Source of the DNA: Jaenimonas drosophilae
Taxonomy: Eukaryota; Euglenozoa; Kinetoplastea; Trypanosomatida; Trypanosomatidae
NCBI GenBank assembly: GCA_030849065.1
Contig: JASAON010001633.1
Coordinates: 62,001 to 126,000, forward strand
Direction of reading: 5' to 3'
Length of the DNA stretch: 64,000 nt
A program made the position numbers and the translations under genes. Positions 47,432 to 55,910 of the stretch are shown here, in pieces (within the stretch, counting starts at the first letter, position 1; each line of letters opens with the position of its first letter). The notes below the pieces were generated by a model. The model was not told where the DNA came from. It did no database searches and saw only the letters and a list, made by a program, of their open reading frames with translations.

Positions 47432-48838
47432 TTATGGCGTACGTCCATTCTGCATGTTGTTGACGCAATCGCCTTCCTCCTCGTGAAACATCTCCTCCAT
47501 CTCCGCCCGCTTCAGCTCTTCCTTTACGAAGAGCACGCCAACCAAACTCAGAACGAGAACGCCAAGCACGATGCCAAGAACTATGAAGCTGCGGTTCTTC
47601 ACGGGGTTGTTTCCAAGTACAATGGTGAAGACAACGGTGCCAACGAGGGAGAACAGTGACATGCAGCCAAGTGCGAGGGTGGTGGAGACGATGGCCGGCT
47701 CTGGGTACGTCATCTCCACAGAGAACTCCATCGCGGTTGGAATGGTGGGGAGGAGAAGGCAGCAAATGAGGGGAACCAGGATATAGGCTGCGATTTTGAA
47801 GGTGTCATCGTTGGCAGACACCGCAAACAAAAAGATAATGGTAACGAGGAGCAGGACGATGGCGACGAGGATGATGAGTGTCACTCGGAAGCGGTGGGTG
47901 ACATCCAGGTATCGACCCGCAATGGCACAGTTCACGGCCCCAAACAAAATGCCACCAAATCCCAATGCTCCGGCAGTTAGGTTGGAGATACCAAAGGGCT
48001 GCAAAATTTGTGTGAGAACGGAGCACACGGCAGTCATCATTCCAGCTTCGCCACCAAATGAGACGTATAGAAGAACCAAGTTACGTTGGCTAAACTGATG
48101 CTTCACCTTGTTCAGCATATCGGGAAAGCGGTGATCATCAGTAGCAGTGATGGATGGCTTCAGCTTGGGCTGGTTGTGAACAAATAGAATCACCAGTACG
48201 AAGAGTACAATGGACACGCCAAACTGTGGGCCAAAGAGTGTGGCCCAGTTCTTTCGTTCGTTGTGATCTGGCAGTGACACCACACGCGGGGAGTAGAACA
48301 TACCCACAGCCATGCCTGCATAGGCCATGAGCGTGGCACCAGCAGTAGCCAGAGCACGTTCATTTGACGGAAACCAAATTGATGCCACAAATGTGGGAAG
48401 ACTCAGAAACATGATTTGTCCACCAGCCACCAAGATCTGCGCAATAATGAGCAGAGCGTAGTGCGGTGACCATAGAGCAATCATCTTGAGAATAGAAGCC
48501 GATGCGTTCAGTCCGGTACCCAAAATGAGACCATAGCGGAGTCCAATTTTGTTGTATAGGTAGCACCCAGGGAGAACGCCACACACGTAGATGATAGGCA
48601 CCGTCGCACTAAGCATATTCACCTGAAAGGAGGGAATATCGAAGTAGGCTTTCGCCTCATCCACGACGAAGGCATACGCTACGTACTGAATTTGGTTGAT
48701 GAACCCAAACACTGAGAAGAGTGCAATGATGACAAAGCGCCGAGGAGTTGTGCCAATGTGTATGGTTGGGTCAACGGGCGGGTCATCGTGTGAGGTGGAG
48801 TCGTCTCCACGGTAGTTTGAGGGTAGATAGTGGCTCAT
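47432..48838 (-). CDS. FLVCR-like MFS transporter, copy 2
   Basis: The protein has 468 residues and 12 membrane segments, and is a clear paralogue of the carrier at 43922-45532. They share IGTTP-x-RFV, FGF-x-NQ-x-QYV-x-YAF-x-VDEA, VLPGC-x-LYN-x-IGLRYGL, and AGMAVGMFYSP-x-VV. Copy 2 lacks about 60 residues of the soluble N-terminus of copy 1, so the two may differ in targeting or regulation. Same functional class (haem, choline or related small cation); the substrate is unknown. Start ATG 48838. The longer-lived divergence, unlike the P2 pair, suggests distinct roles. Confidence 0.87.
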   Translation of the reverse strand: MSHYLPSNYRGDDSTSHDDPPVDPTIHIGTTPRRFVIIALFSVFGFINQIQYVAYAFVVDEAKAYFDIPSFQVNMLSATVPIIYVCGVLPGCYLYNKIGLRYGLILGTGLNASASILKMIALWSPHYALLIIAQILVAGGQIMFLSLPTFVASIWFPSNERALATAGATLMAYAGMAVGMFYSPRVVSLPDHNERKNWATLFGPQFGVSIVLFVLVILFVHNQPKLKPSITATDDHRFPDMLNKVKHQFSQRNLVLLYVSFGGEAGMMTAVCSVLTQILQPFGISNLTAGALGFGGILFGAVNCAIAGRYLDVTHRFRVTLIILVAIVLLLVTIIFLFAVSANDDTFKIAAYILVPLICCLLLPTIPTAMEFSVEMTYPEPAIVSTTLALGCMSLFSLVGTVVFTIVLGNNPVKNRSFIVLGIVLGVLVLSLVGVLFVKEELKRAEMEEMFHEEEGDCVNNMQNGRTP

Positions 48839-49294
48839 GACGGTTCTGGAGTATATTGGGGTACGGATTGAGACAGAAACGTCAAGTGAGACTCAAAGGG
48901 AGAGAGTAGAGAGAACAAAGTTCACCCTTGTTGTGAGCCAGGTACACTGGCTGCTGTGGGGGGGGGTGTCGTTTACACTACAACGCTCCAGAGGTCACAA
49001 ACCAATGCGCGCTGTGACAGTAGAGCTAGGGAGTATGAGAAGCAAACTATAAAACAAAGCAAAATTCACTGTGTTCTCAGGGAGAAGAATACGTACAGAG
49101 GGTTTGTCTGTGTAAATCCAAGTATGAGAACTACGGAGATTTCCTTACGTTGAACGAAAAGAACTCTGAAGACAACACAAAACAAAGAGATAAGGTTGAG
49201 GTGAAGAAGAGTGGCATACGATGTAGGTAGCACACGTTCAACGAAATGACTCAATGTTCACTCTTCAATGAGTCACACAGATGCATTGACTGCC
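48839..49294 (-). other. Intergenic, 456 bases
   Basis: Between the coiled-coil protein stop and MFS copy 2 start. T-rich tracts on - at about 49175-49185; no gene seen. Confidence 0.5.
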
Positions 49295-50509
49295 TCAATG
49301 GGAATGAGGCCCTAGGAGAATTCTCCCATTCTCATCAAGAGAGGGAAAGTCCAGAACTCGAAGCGTCTGCGACTGCATGAGGGCAACATGCTCCTTCCGC
49401 GCACTACGAAGGCGATTGATGTGCAGTGTTGCCAAGGCTATGCGCGGTGCTGGAGTCTCCACCGTGTGGCGCTTCGACTTCTTGGGTTGTACCGTTGAGG
49501 AGCTTGGCCCAGTTGTTGGAGTGGACGGCGATGAGCGTTGGGCCTCTAGCCGAGTGGCTGCCAATTTCGTGGCGCGCTCAAGGTCTGCCTTGGTGCGTGC
49601 CGGAGGCTCCTTCTCTTTCCACTGCTTGAGAGAAGCTTCACTCTTCCGTAGTGCTGTATGCCACACATGTGCTCCCTCGTGTATTGTCTCATCCTGTCGT
49701 TGGTGGATGAAATCACTTTGCTGGCACTTGATTGGATGATGAAGTTGGGAGGTTGAGCGCTGCGTTTGTTTCAATCTTGACGAAGAGTGAAATGTGAGAG
49801 GCTCTCTTGTTTGCTTCTCCAGCATCTGGAGCTGCTCACTCAGTTCATGACGACGCTGCTCGCGGCGCGCAACGAAGTTTGCCTGCCGCTGCAGAAACTC
49901 CTCAAATTGAACGTTTGGGTCAGCATAGCTGGGCTCAGTCCTCCGGCTGGACGAGAGTGCCTCCTCAGCCTGCTTTGCCATCGTTTCTTGAGTGCAAGAA
50001 TGTCTTAGCACAGCACTTGTTGTCCACCTCGGAGGAGGGAACGAACGAGGCGGTTGAGGTGATGGTGATGCACCACGGGAAGATGCGCGCAAATCCGCTG
50101 CAGTACCATCATCGGCGAGAAGGGATGAAGGCTCTATCGGCGTTGATATTGGTACCACGTTCTTCGGCGCCTGCGCCACACAACTAGTAATTGTGCATCT
50201 CTCTGATTGAGTGAGGCGTGGACTTCGATGAGGTGGAGATTGTCTTGCTTGTTGTGCTAACATCTGTGTTCCTCGACAGCATTTTTTAGCATCACGCATT
50301 GCTCCTCGTTCAAGTTGCTGAGTATACAGTGCTTGACCGTACAAGCGCTCATAGCAGGTAGAATTGCCAGCCCACGCGCTAAGTACCTCCTCATGTGTGC
50401 GGTTTACTTGAGGAATAAAGGACAAGCTCGTTTCCACTGGAAGCTGACTGCACGTACTACTCAATGAAGCGGTGTAAGAAGGTATGTATGTGTGAGTGGA
50501 AAAGGACAT
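49295..50509 (-). CDS. Hypothetical protein with charged helical segment
   Basis: The protein has 404 residues. No known family is recognised. The first half is Ser/Pro/Thr rich. A predicted helix at about 197-235 (FEEFLQRQANFVARREQRR...) could form a coiled coil, and a second basic helical region lies near 285-325. The C-terminus LRVLDFPSLDENGRILLG looks conserved. There is no membrane segment. It is next to an OSCP1-like ciliary candidate. A flagellar or cytoskeletal role is possible but only by analogy. ATG at 50507-50509; an internal Met at residue 71 is an alternative. Confidence 0.65.
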   Translation of the reverse strand: MSFSTHTYIPSYTASLSSTCSQLPVETSLSFIPQVNRTHEEVLSAWAGNSTCYERLYGQALYTQQLERGAMRDAKKCCRGTQMLAQQARQSPPHRSPRLTQSERCTITSCVAQAPKNVVPISTPIEPSSLLADDGTAADLRASSRGASPSPQPPRSFPPPRWTTSAVLRHSCTQETMAKQAEEALSSSRRTEPSYADPNVQFEEFLQRQANFVARREQRRHELSEQLQMLEKQTREPLTFHSSSRLKQTQRSTSQLHHPIKCQQSDFIHQRQDETIHEGAHVWHTALRKSEASLKQWKEKEPPARTKADLERATKLAATRLEAQRSSPSTPTTGPSSSTVQPKKSKRHTVETPAPRIALATLHINRLRSARKEHVALMQSQTLRVLDFPSLDENGRILLGPHSH

Positions 50510-50866
50510 CTAAAAATCTAAAGAAGGCGCTTGCTGCCTTGTTTGATGGCACGAATATGAATAGCCTTGCCAAAAATAAAAATGAGCAAATAGTAGCATA
50601 GTACACTGGTATCTTGACAACTTGGTTCATGGAGGGCAGCTGTTCAGTGGTCGCCACAGAGCATAAGTGAAGTGTTGTGGGTGGATAACGTGAACGTCTA
50701 CAACTCACTCACATGTGGGGTGTCGGCTATAGTGCGTGAGAATACAAGCATCGTTAGACTGACAACCGCATCGTGATGCATCGAGGTGCTTTCCTCATTT
50801 CAGCATCTTGATTGTGTATCTATGATGTGCGTCATCGTCCATTCCGATCTCTGCACGGGGAAGAAT
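50510..50866 (-). other. Intergenic, 357 bases
   Basis: Between the OSCP1-like stop and the coiled-coil protein start. Nothing recognised apart from T/C-rich acceptor-like runs. Confidence 0.5.
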
Positions 50867-52036
50867 TCACAGTTGGTCCATCAGATCGAGCAGGTTGGTG
50901 TCCGTAGCTGCCGATGTGGTGCGCGCTGGTGCATCCAGGCCTCCCACAAGCGACAGTAACTCGTGGTTTTGCTGACGAACTGCGGTGACGTCCATGCACA
51001 CCGGCTGTGTAGAAGGCATCGCATGGAAATGAGGGTGAGCCACGGTTTTTTGGGCATGGGTGGAAGGTGTTGCCAGCACTTGGTTACCATCCTCACCAAA
51101 TAAGTGAAGTGAGAAACGTGCAGGCTCGCTGACATCCGCTCCATGCGTACGCCCACCGGCAAGGCGGGAGATGTAGTCCATCTCATTTCGCTTGTCAGCC
51201 GTCACTGCCGCCGCAGCCAACGACTGCTGTGGCTGCGTGGATGGAATATCTGCATCTCTTGTGTGAGGAAAAATGTTGGTACCGCTGTTGGTGATGCGTG
51301 TGACTGCCGTCACCGAAGACCAACCGCCAAGCTTTAGATGGGGTGGATGGCGTGGAAGCTGCGCATCGCGGTGAGCAAAGCTCGTCTGCCCACAGACCAT
51401 GTTGTTAGAGTAGTACCTAATCACCCCCGGAGGCTCACATACGGGCATGGGGGTAAGGAATTGGTCTGGAGGGATCACGAGTGTGCCATCAGCACGTTGA
51501 AGGCCATTGTCCATCAAGATGGAAACCTTCGTGTGCTTCGGTCGCAGTACATTCAGTAGTGCAGTTCGGGTTTGGAACCACTCGCCGGGAGTGAGCTGCT
51601 GGCACCGATGCGCAATGTGTTCGCGAACAACACGAACCGCGTCGTGGGTTGAGGCAGGCAGCACCTCCAAACAACCATCAATGTGATTCATAGTCCAGTC
51701 TTCCATCTCGTTGGGTGAACGAAGTCGAAGCAGCTGTGACTTAAGGCACATACAGACCAGGTCTACGAGTTTGTGAAGTGAGGAATCATCCAACTGCATG
51801 GCGGGAGAGGTGGCCATGGAGCGAAGCAGCTGTTGCAAGTGATCCAGAGAAGGCAATAACTGTGGAGAGGACAAGTACTGTACAGATGCGGTGGAAAACA
51901 CCTGAGACGCCACACCAACTAACACTGTATGCGCCAAATCAGCCGCTGCGTGTTGAGACTGCAACCGTGAGTGCAGAACGTAAATCATCTCCATCCCCGC
52001 ATTCAGCTGAAAAAGTCCGAGAGCATATCCATTCAT
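50867..52036 (-). CDS. OSCP1-like protein (organic solute carrier partner 1 family)
   Basis: The protein has 389 residues. The N-terminal 200 residues follow the OSCP1 pattern: LFQLNAGMEMIYVLHSRLQSQ (family: N-L-G-G-E-M-x-Y-I-L-x-x-R-L), a helical block ending LVDLVCMCLKSQLL, and MNHIDGCL. The C-terminal half, with repeated His/Gln/Ser, is unlike animal OSCP1 and ends LLDLMDQL. OSCP1 proteins are associated with cilia and with membrane-transporter traffic in other eukaryotes and are present in flagellated protists. Flagellar role inferred. ATG 52036; residue 15 Met is an alternative, but the family motif starts before it. Confidence 0.78.
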   Translation of the reverse strand: MNGYALGLFQLNAGMEMIYVLHSRLQSQHAAADLAHTVLVGVASQVFSTASVQYLSSPQLLPSLDHLQQLLRSMATSPAMQLDDSSLHKLVDLVCMCLKSQLLRLRSPNEMEDWTMNHIDGCLEVLPASTHDAVRVVREHIAHRCQQLTPGEWFQTRTALLNVLRPKHTKVSILMDNGLQRADGTLVIPPDQFLTPMPVCEPPGVIRYYSNNMVCGQTSFAHRDAQLPRHPPHLKLGGWSSVTAVTRITNSGTNIFPHTRDADIPSTQPQQSLAAAAVTADKRNEMDYISRLAGGRTHGADVSEPARFSLHLFGEDGNQVLATPSTHAQKTVAHPHFHAMPSTQPVCMDVTAVRQQNHELLSLVGGLDAPARTTSAATDTNLLDLMDQL

Positions 52037-52387
52037 TGGCTGCAGATTCTATAACTTAGGGGCCAGTGAAGCAACACTGCGACCGACTGGCAATCTCAGT
52101 CGGTACCGCCCGTTCACAAGATGATGGCTATGATCATGAAGGATGAAAGAGAAGAAGGACACACATTGCCTGTTCACATACACAATCTATACTCAAAACG
52201 CGTCATCTTGACCAGAAACCGCACACTTTGTGTTACGAGTCCTTCACTAGACTCAAGTCGCATGACGTTAATCGCGGACGAAGGGTATTATCTCGTTTAC
52301 TTTACGTTGCTGGTTAGCGGCTATGCGACGTGGTCGCAGCCCCTCACCAGTTGCCTCCGCCATCCGTGCATTCATCCATCTTGCAGC
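52037..52387 (-). other. Intergenic, 351 bases
   Basis: Between the NAT10 stop and the OSCP1-like start. No gene seen. Confidence 0.5.
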
Positions 52388-55300
52388 CTACTTGTGCTTG
52401 GACGCTTTCTTTGGGCGTTCAAAATAGTTCTGCAAGTCCTTGTGCACGGACTTATCAGCACCACCCGCCACGACGTTAGAGGTGCTCCGCATGAGTGTTG
52501 TGTCAGTGTCCACCTTCTTCTTGACAGTCTTCGTGACGGACATGCCAACGACGTTGCCCTGTGCATCATAGCGAACCACAGCCTCTTCGTCTTCAGCTTC
52601 CACAATGTCCTCCTCGCCAGCCCTTCGGGCACGTTTGCCACCCAAAGTGACACCGTGTTGCTTCTCATGAAGCTTGCGAAGCTGGTCAAGGTGCGCCACA
52701 ATCTTTGCGACTCCCTTCTGGTAAAAAGCGCGCAGTTGCTGAACGGGCACGTTGGCAAATGTTGTCTGCTGGGCGAGCTCATCGAGGGTCATGCATTGTA
52801 GTCCCACCGCCAGCAGAACTGCAGCCTGTGCGTGAGAGAGGACGGCCCCTTCCGTCCCGTCAGGCAAACGGAAGACTCGGTTCTCAAAGTAGAGTGTGGC
52901 CACTCGAGGGATGAGATCGAGCACATTTCCCCCTTCCACAAAGGAAGTCGAGAAGAACTGAAGCCGCTTGAGATCTGATGTAGTGAAGTTCACAAGAATG
53001 TCCGCGTAGGACGCCTGCTGCACACCAGCAACACGAACAATACCCTTGGAAGACTGAGAAGCATCGGTGGCCTTGGAGAGCTTCTGCGCATCGTGAGCCT
53101 CCACATCGGCCAACAGGCCAAGCGCAACCTCGGTGGGAAGACGCCGGAAGGGCATCGCCATAAGGGGGAGCAGGCGTCGGCGGAACTGAGAGCGCAGTGG
53201 GTGCAGAGGAAACTCACGTGTGCGGACCATGATGCAGCTGTGCTCTCCCGTCAAGTCATTGGCAGCTTGGCGAATGTAGAGGGGCTCAAAGCCGGCTCTC
53301 TTCCAGAAGTTAAAGAGCGGTGTTGTGAGACCATAGCTCACACCGAGGTAATCCAGAACTTCATAGGGGCGCTCCACCAAGGGGCAGAGAAGATTGGGCG
53401 TTTGGGCGCGAGGCTTCACAAGGGCTGTGGGGTCTTCGGCGTCGTGGGCCGAAGCGGACGCCCCGGTCTTGGTGCTCCGCTCGCTCGTGCCATCCTGGGC
53501 GGTGAGCGAGATGCTGCCACTGAAGTACTCCCACAGCTGCGTCATGGCACGGCTGCCATAGCCGGAGCGCTGCAGCTCCGGGTTGGTTGCGATGCGCACC
53601 ACGCGCATTCCTGCCAGCTTAGCAAATTGCTCCTCCAAGTAGTACTGCGAGAGGGTGTAGGGGATGAGATCACCCGACGGACGCAGTCCGCGGCTGAGGT
53701 TGCTTTTCATGGCCTCGGAACTGATGCGGCCTTCCTCACAGGCGTGGATCACGCAGTAGATGTCTGGAAGCGTATCGGCAGCAGCCGGAGAGCTCTCTAC
53801 GTGGGAAGAGCAGAGCACAAAAAGGTGGTGTCCTGGGGCATCGGAGAGGAGCTGAAGATCATTAGGCTGGTTCTTGTAGTGTGCCGCAGCGAGCAAGGAC
53901 TGAATGCGTTGGAGAAGGTCCTCCGCCAAGGGATGGTAGGAGAAGAGTGCGTCGCGATTGACGTAGAAGAGATCACAACTTTGGGGATGAGGGCAACCCT
54001 TCAGTGGGGTGGAAGCTGATGTGGCCTCAAGGCACAAGAGCTGGTTCAACCACTTCTCCACTGGATCGTTGGGGCCATAACGAATGGGGTCCTGCATGGA
54101 GATCTCCTTCAAGCGCCGCTGATCACCCGACTTGACAGTGGACGAGTTGCAGCGGGCGCGCATATCTGCAACCAGCTTCATGGACAGACTCCTACCAGTG
54201 CCTTCATAACCAGAGATGGTGGAACTGAGAATTACCAGGTAGGGTCCCAGCATCTGCTTCACCAAGGTCAAGGGGAGGGCAGCGGCCTCATCAATGATTG
54301 CCAGCTCAGCTTGAGCAAACTTGGCCACGTCGGTAGCGGCAATGAACTGAATCGTCTGGCGATGCTCACGGAACACGTTGATACGAATGACACACTTGGT
54401 GAACTCCTCACTGGTGCTCTGCATGGCCTCAAAGTCCACGCGCTCCTTGTAGCCCAGTTCCTTCAGTCCGCGCACCGCAAACTCAAAGAAGGTCTGCAGA
54501 TTCTCAGGAGACGGGGCAGTACAGAAGATGTTGCTGTAGCCCTGGGCAATTGCTCCTGCGGCGGTCATGCCCAGTGCCGCAGACTTACCACGTCCACGGC
54601 CAGCGGTAACGACGCAGGTGGAGTCCAGTGCCTTCTCCGCAACGGTTTGCATCAGTGAGAGAACAGTCTTGCTCTGATCCATGGTCTGGCAGAGCTGCAC
54701 CAACGGTCCCACAGCCGCGCTTGGCTTCAGCTTTTCCTTCAGCTGCATCAAATCAAGCTCGTGCTTCTGACGGCCTTGGAGCGCCACATCCTCATCGTAA
54801 TCACGTGATCCACGCCCACTCCCGAAGTTCTTCATGTGCTGTGTGATGGGGAGCACATTCAGGTCATCATCGACGCACAGGGCCGTTCGGCAGTCGGTCA
54901 AGGACAGTAAAAAGCGTTCATTAAAGCGTGGCACCACCTCCTGCAAAGCCTCGGTCCGGTAGCGTGCGTGAACATCCATGGCAATGGTGTGCAGCTGCTT
55001 CAACGATTGCAGGGAGCGGAACATGATGACAACCAAGCCACCTCCCTTCACCGTCTCAATCGTACGGGCCAATGTGTTTGGATTCATCGCCTCGAAGTCC
55101 TGGAGGACGGCCATGCCGAAGGTTTGACCCAGGATCTTGTGGGTGTCTTTGTACTTACAGAAGCGAATCTGTGTTTGACTGAGGAAGGTCTGGAAAGCCT
55201 CCTTACTAGCTTCCGTGGAGAGGCCGCCCTTCACCTCCAAACGCGCACGGCGCTCCTGTTGCTTCTTGCCCGTGGAGCCAAAATCGGGGTCCTCCTTCAT

Positions 55301-55510
55301 ACACCAGAGGAGATTGAGTTTGGCGTTGTGGTTTGCCCGGGATAGCATCAGGTGGAGATTCACAATCTGGTCCTTTCCACGGTCTCCCACGAGCAACACA
55401 AGGCCGCGGTGTTTACGCTCAGCAGCCTCGTCAATAAGAAGCTTGACACGATCATCCACCTTCTTCATCTTGGAGAAGCCTGACGGCTTCTGTGCGGCAG
55501 AGTCAGCCAT
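52388..55510 (-). CDS. NAT10: RNA cytidine acetyltransferase NAT10/Kre33
   Basis: The protein has 1040 residues, the normal size. The N-terminal helicase-like module has Walker A TAGRGRGKSAALG (about 300-312) and Walker B-like AELAIIDEAAALPL. The GNAT core has RIATNPELQRSGYGSRAM near 637-653 with the acetyl-CoA Q-x-x-G-x-G-like loop, followed by SYGLTTPLFNFWKRAGFEPLY. A C-terminal basic tail is rich in Lys. The enzyme makes N4-acetylcytidine in 18S rRNA and some tRNAs with ATP and acetyl-CoA, and is needed for 40S assembly in the nucleolus. ATG 55510 gives MADSAAQKPSG. Confidence 0.96.
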   Translation of the reverse strand: MADSAAQKPSGFSKMKKVDDRVKLLIDEAAERKHRGLVLLVGDRGKDQIVNLHLMLSRANHNAKLNLLWCMKEDPDFGSTGKKQQERRARLEVKGGLSTEASKEAFQTFLSQTQIRFCKYKDTHKILGQTFGMAVLQDFEAMNPNTLARTIETVKGGGLVVIMFRSLQSLKQLHTIAMDVHARYRTEALQEVVPRFNERFLLSLTDCRTALCVDDDLNVLPITQHMKNFGSGRGSRDYDEDVALQGRQKHELDLMQLKEKLKPSAAVGPLVQLCQTMDQSKTVLSLMQTVAEKALDSTCVVTAGRGRGKSAALGMTAAGAIAQGYSNIFCTAPSPENLQTFFEFAVRGLKELGYKERVDFEAMQSTSEEFTKCVIRINVFREHRQTIQFIAATDVAKFAQAELAIIDEAAALPLTLVKQMLGPYLVILSSTISGYEGTGRSLSMKLVADMRARCNSSTVKSGDQRRLKEISMQDPIRYGPNDPVEKWLNQLLCLEATSASTPLKGCPHPQSCDLFYVNRDALFSYHPLAEDLLQRIQSLLAAAHYKNQPNDLQLLSDAPGHHLFVLCSSHVESSPAAADTLPDIYCVIHACEEGRISSEAMKSNLSRGLRPSGDLIPYTLSQYYLEEQFAKLAGMRVVRIATNPELQRSGYGSRAMTQLWEYFSGSISLTAQDGTSERSTKTGASASAHDAEDPTALVKPRAQTPNLLCPLVERPYEVLDYLGVSYGLTTPLFNFWKRAGFEPLYIRQAANDLTGEHSCIMVRTREFPLHPLRSQFRRRLLPLMAMPFRRLPTEVALGLLADVEAHDAQKLSKATDASQSSKGIVRVAGVQQASYADILVNFTTSDLKRLQFFSTSFVEGGNVLDLIPRVATLYFENRVFRLPDGTEGAVLSHAQAAVLLAVGLQCMTLDELAQQTTFANVPVQQLRAFYQKGVAKIVAHLDQLRKLHEKQHGVTLGGKRARRAGEEDIVEAEDEEAVVRYDAQGNVVGMSVTKTVKKKVDTDTTLMRSTSNVVAGGADKSVHKDLQNYFERPKKASKHK

Positions 55511-55910
55511 GCCTATTTGTACGGATGCAAGTGCTGCAAGTGACTAGGCAATGAAACACCTCTCTTGAGCTTGTTACGTGTGTAAACACAAAATCAATGT
55601 AGGATAGGATGGGTGGTCCAGTCGCAGGTGCGCCACCACAATCTCCAATCGTAGAGCAGCTTCACACGTGAAACAACAGAGGAGAGAGAACGCAATGCAG
55701 GATTGTTCAAGCAACAGCACAAGATTTTGTGCGAATGATAAGAGTAGTCGTGCGCGAATGTAGGTAAGTGTGTTGTACTTCGTCTGTCATGTTACACGAA
55801 TAGTTGTTCAGCAATACGTCTGTGTGGGTTACAAAAAAAAAAGATTAGTGATGTGTCATGGCGGCATGAAGAAAAACGTCTCTCGTCGATCTTCTCGCTC
55901 ACGGTGAAGT
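55511..55910 (-). other. Intergenic, 400 bases
   Basis: Between the TTC27 stop and NAT10 start. A (A)10 run on + at about 55833-55843 gives a T tract on the transcribed strand. No gene seen. Confidence 0.5.
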
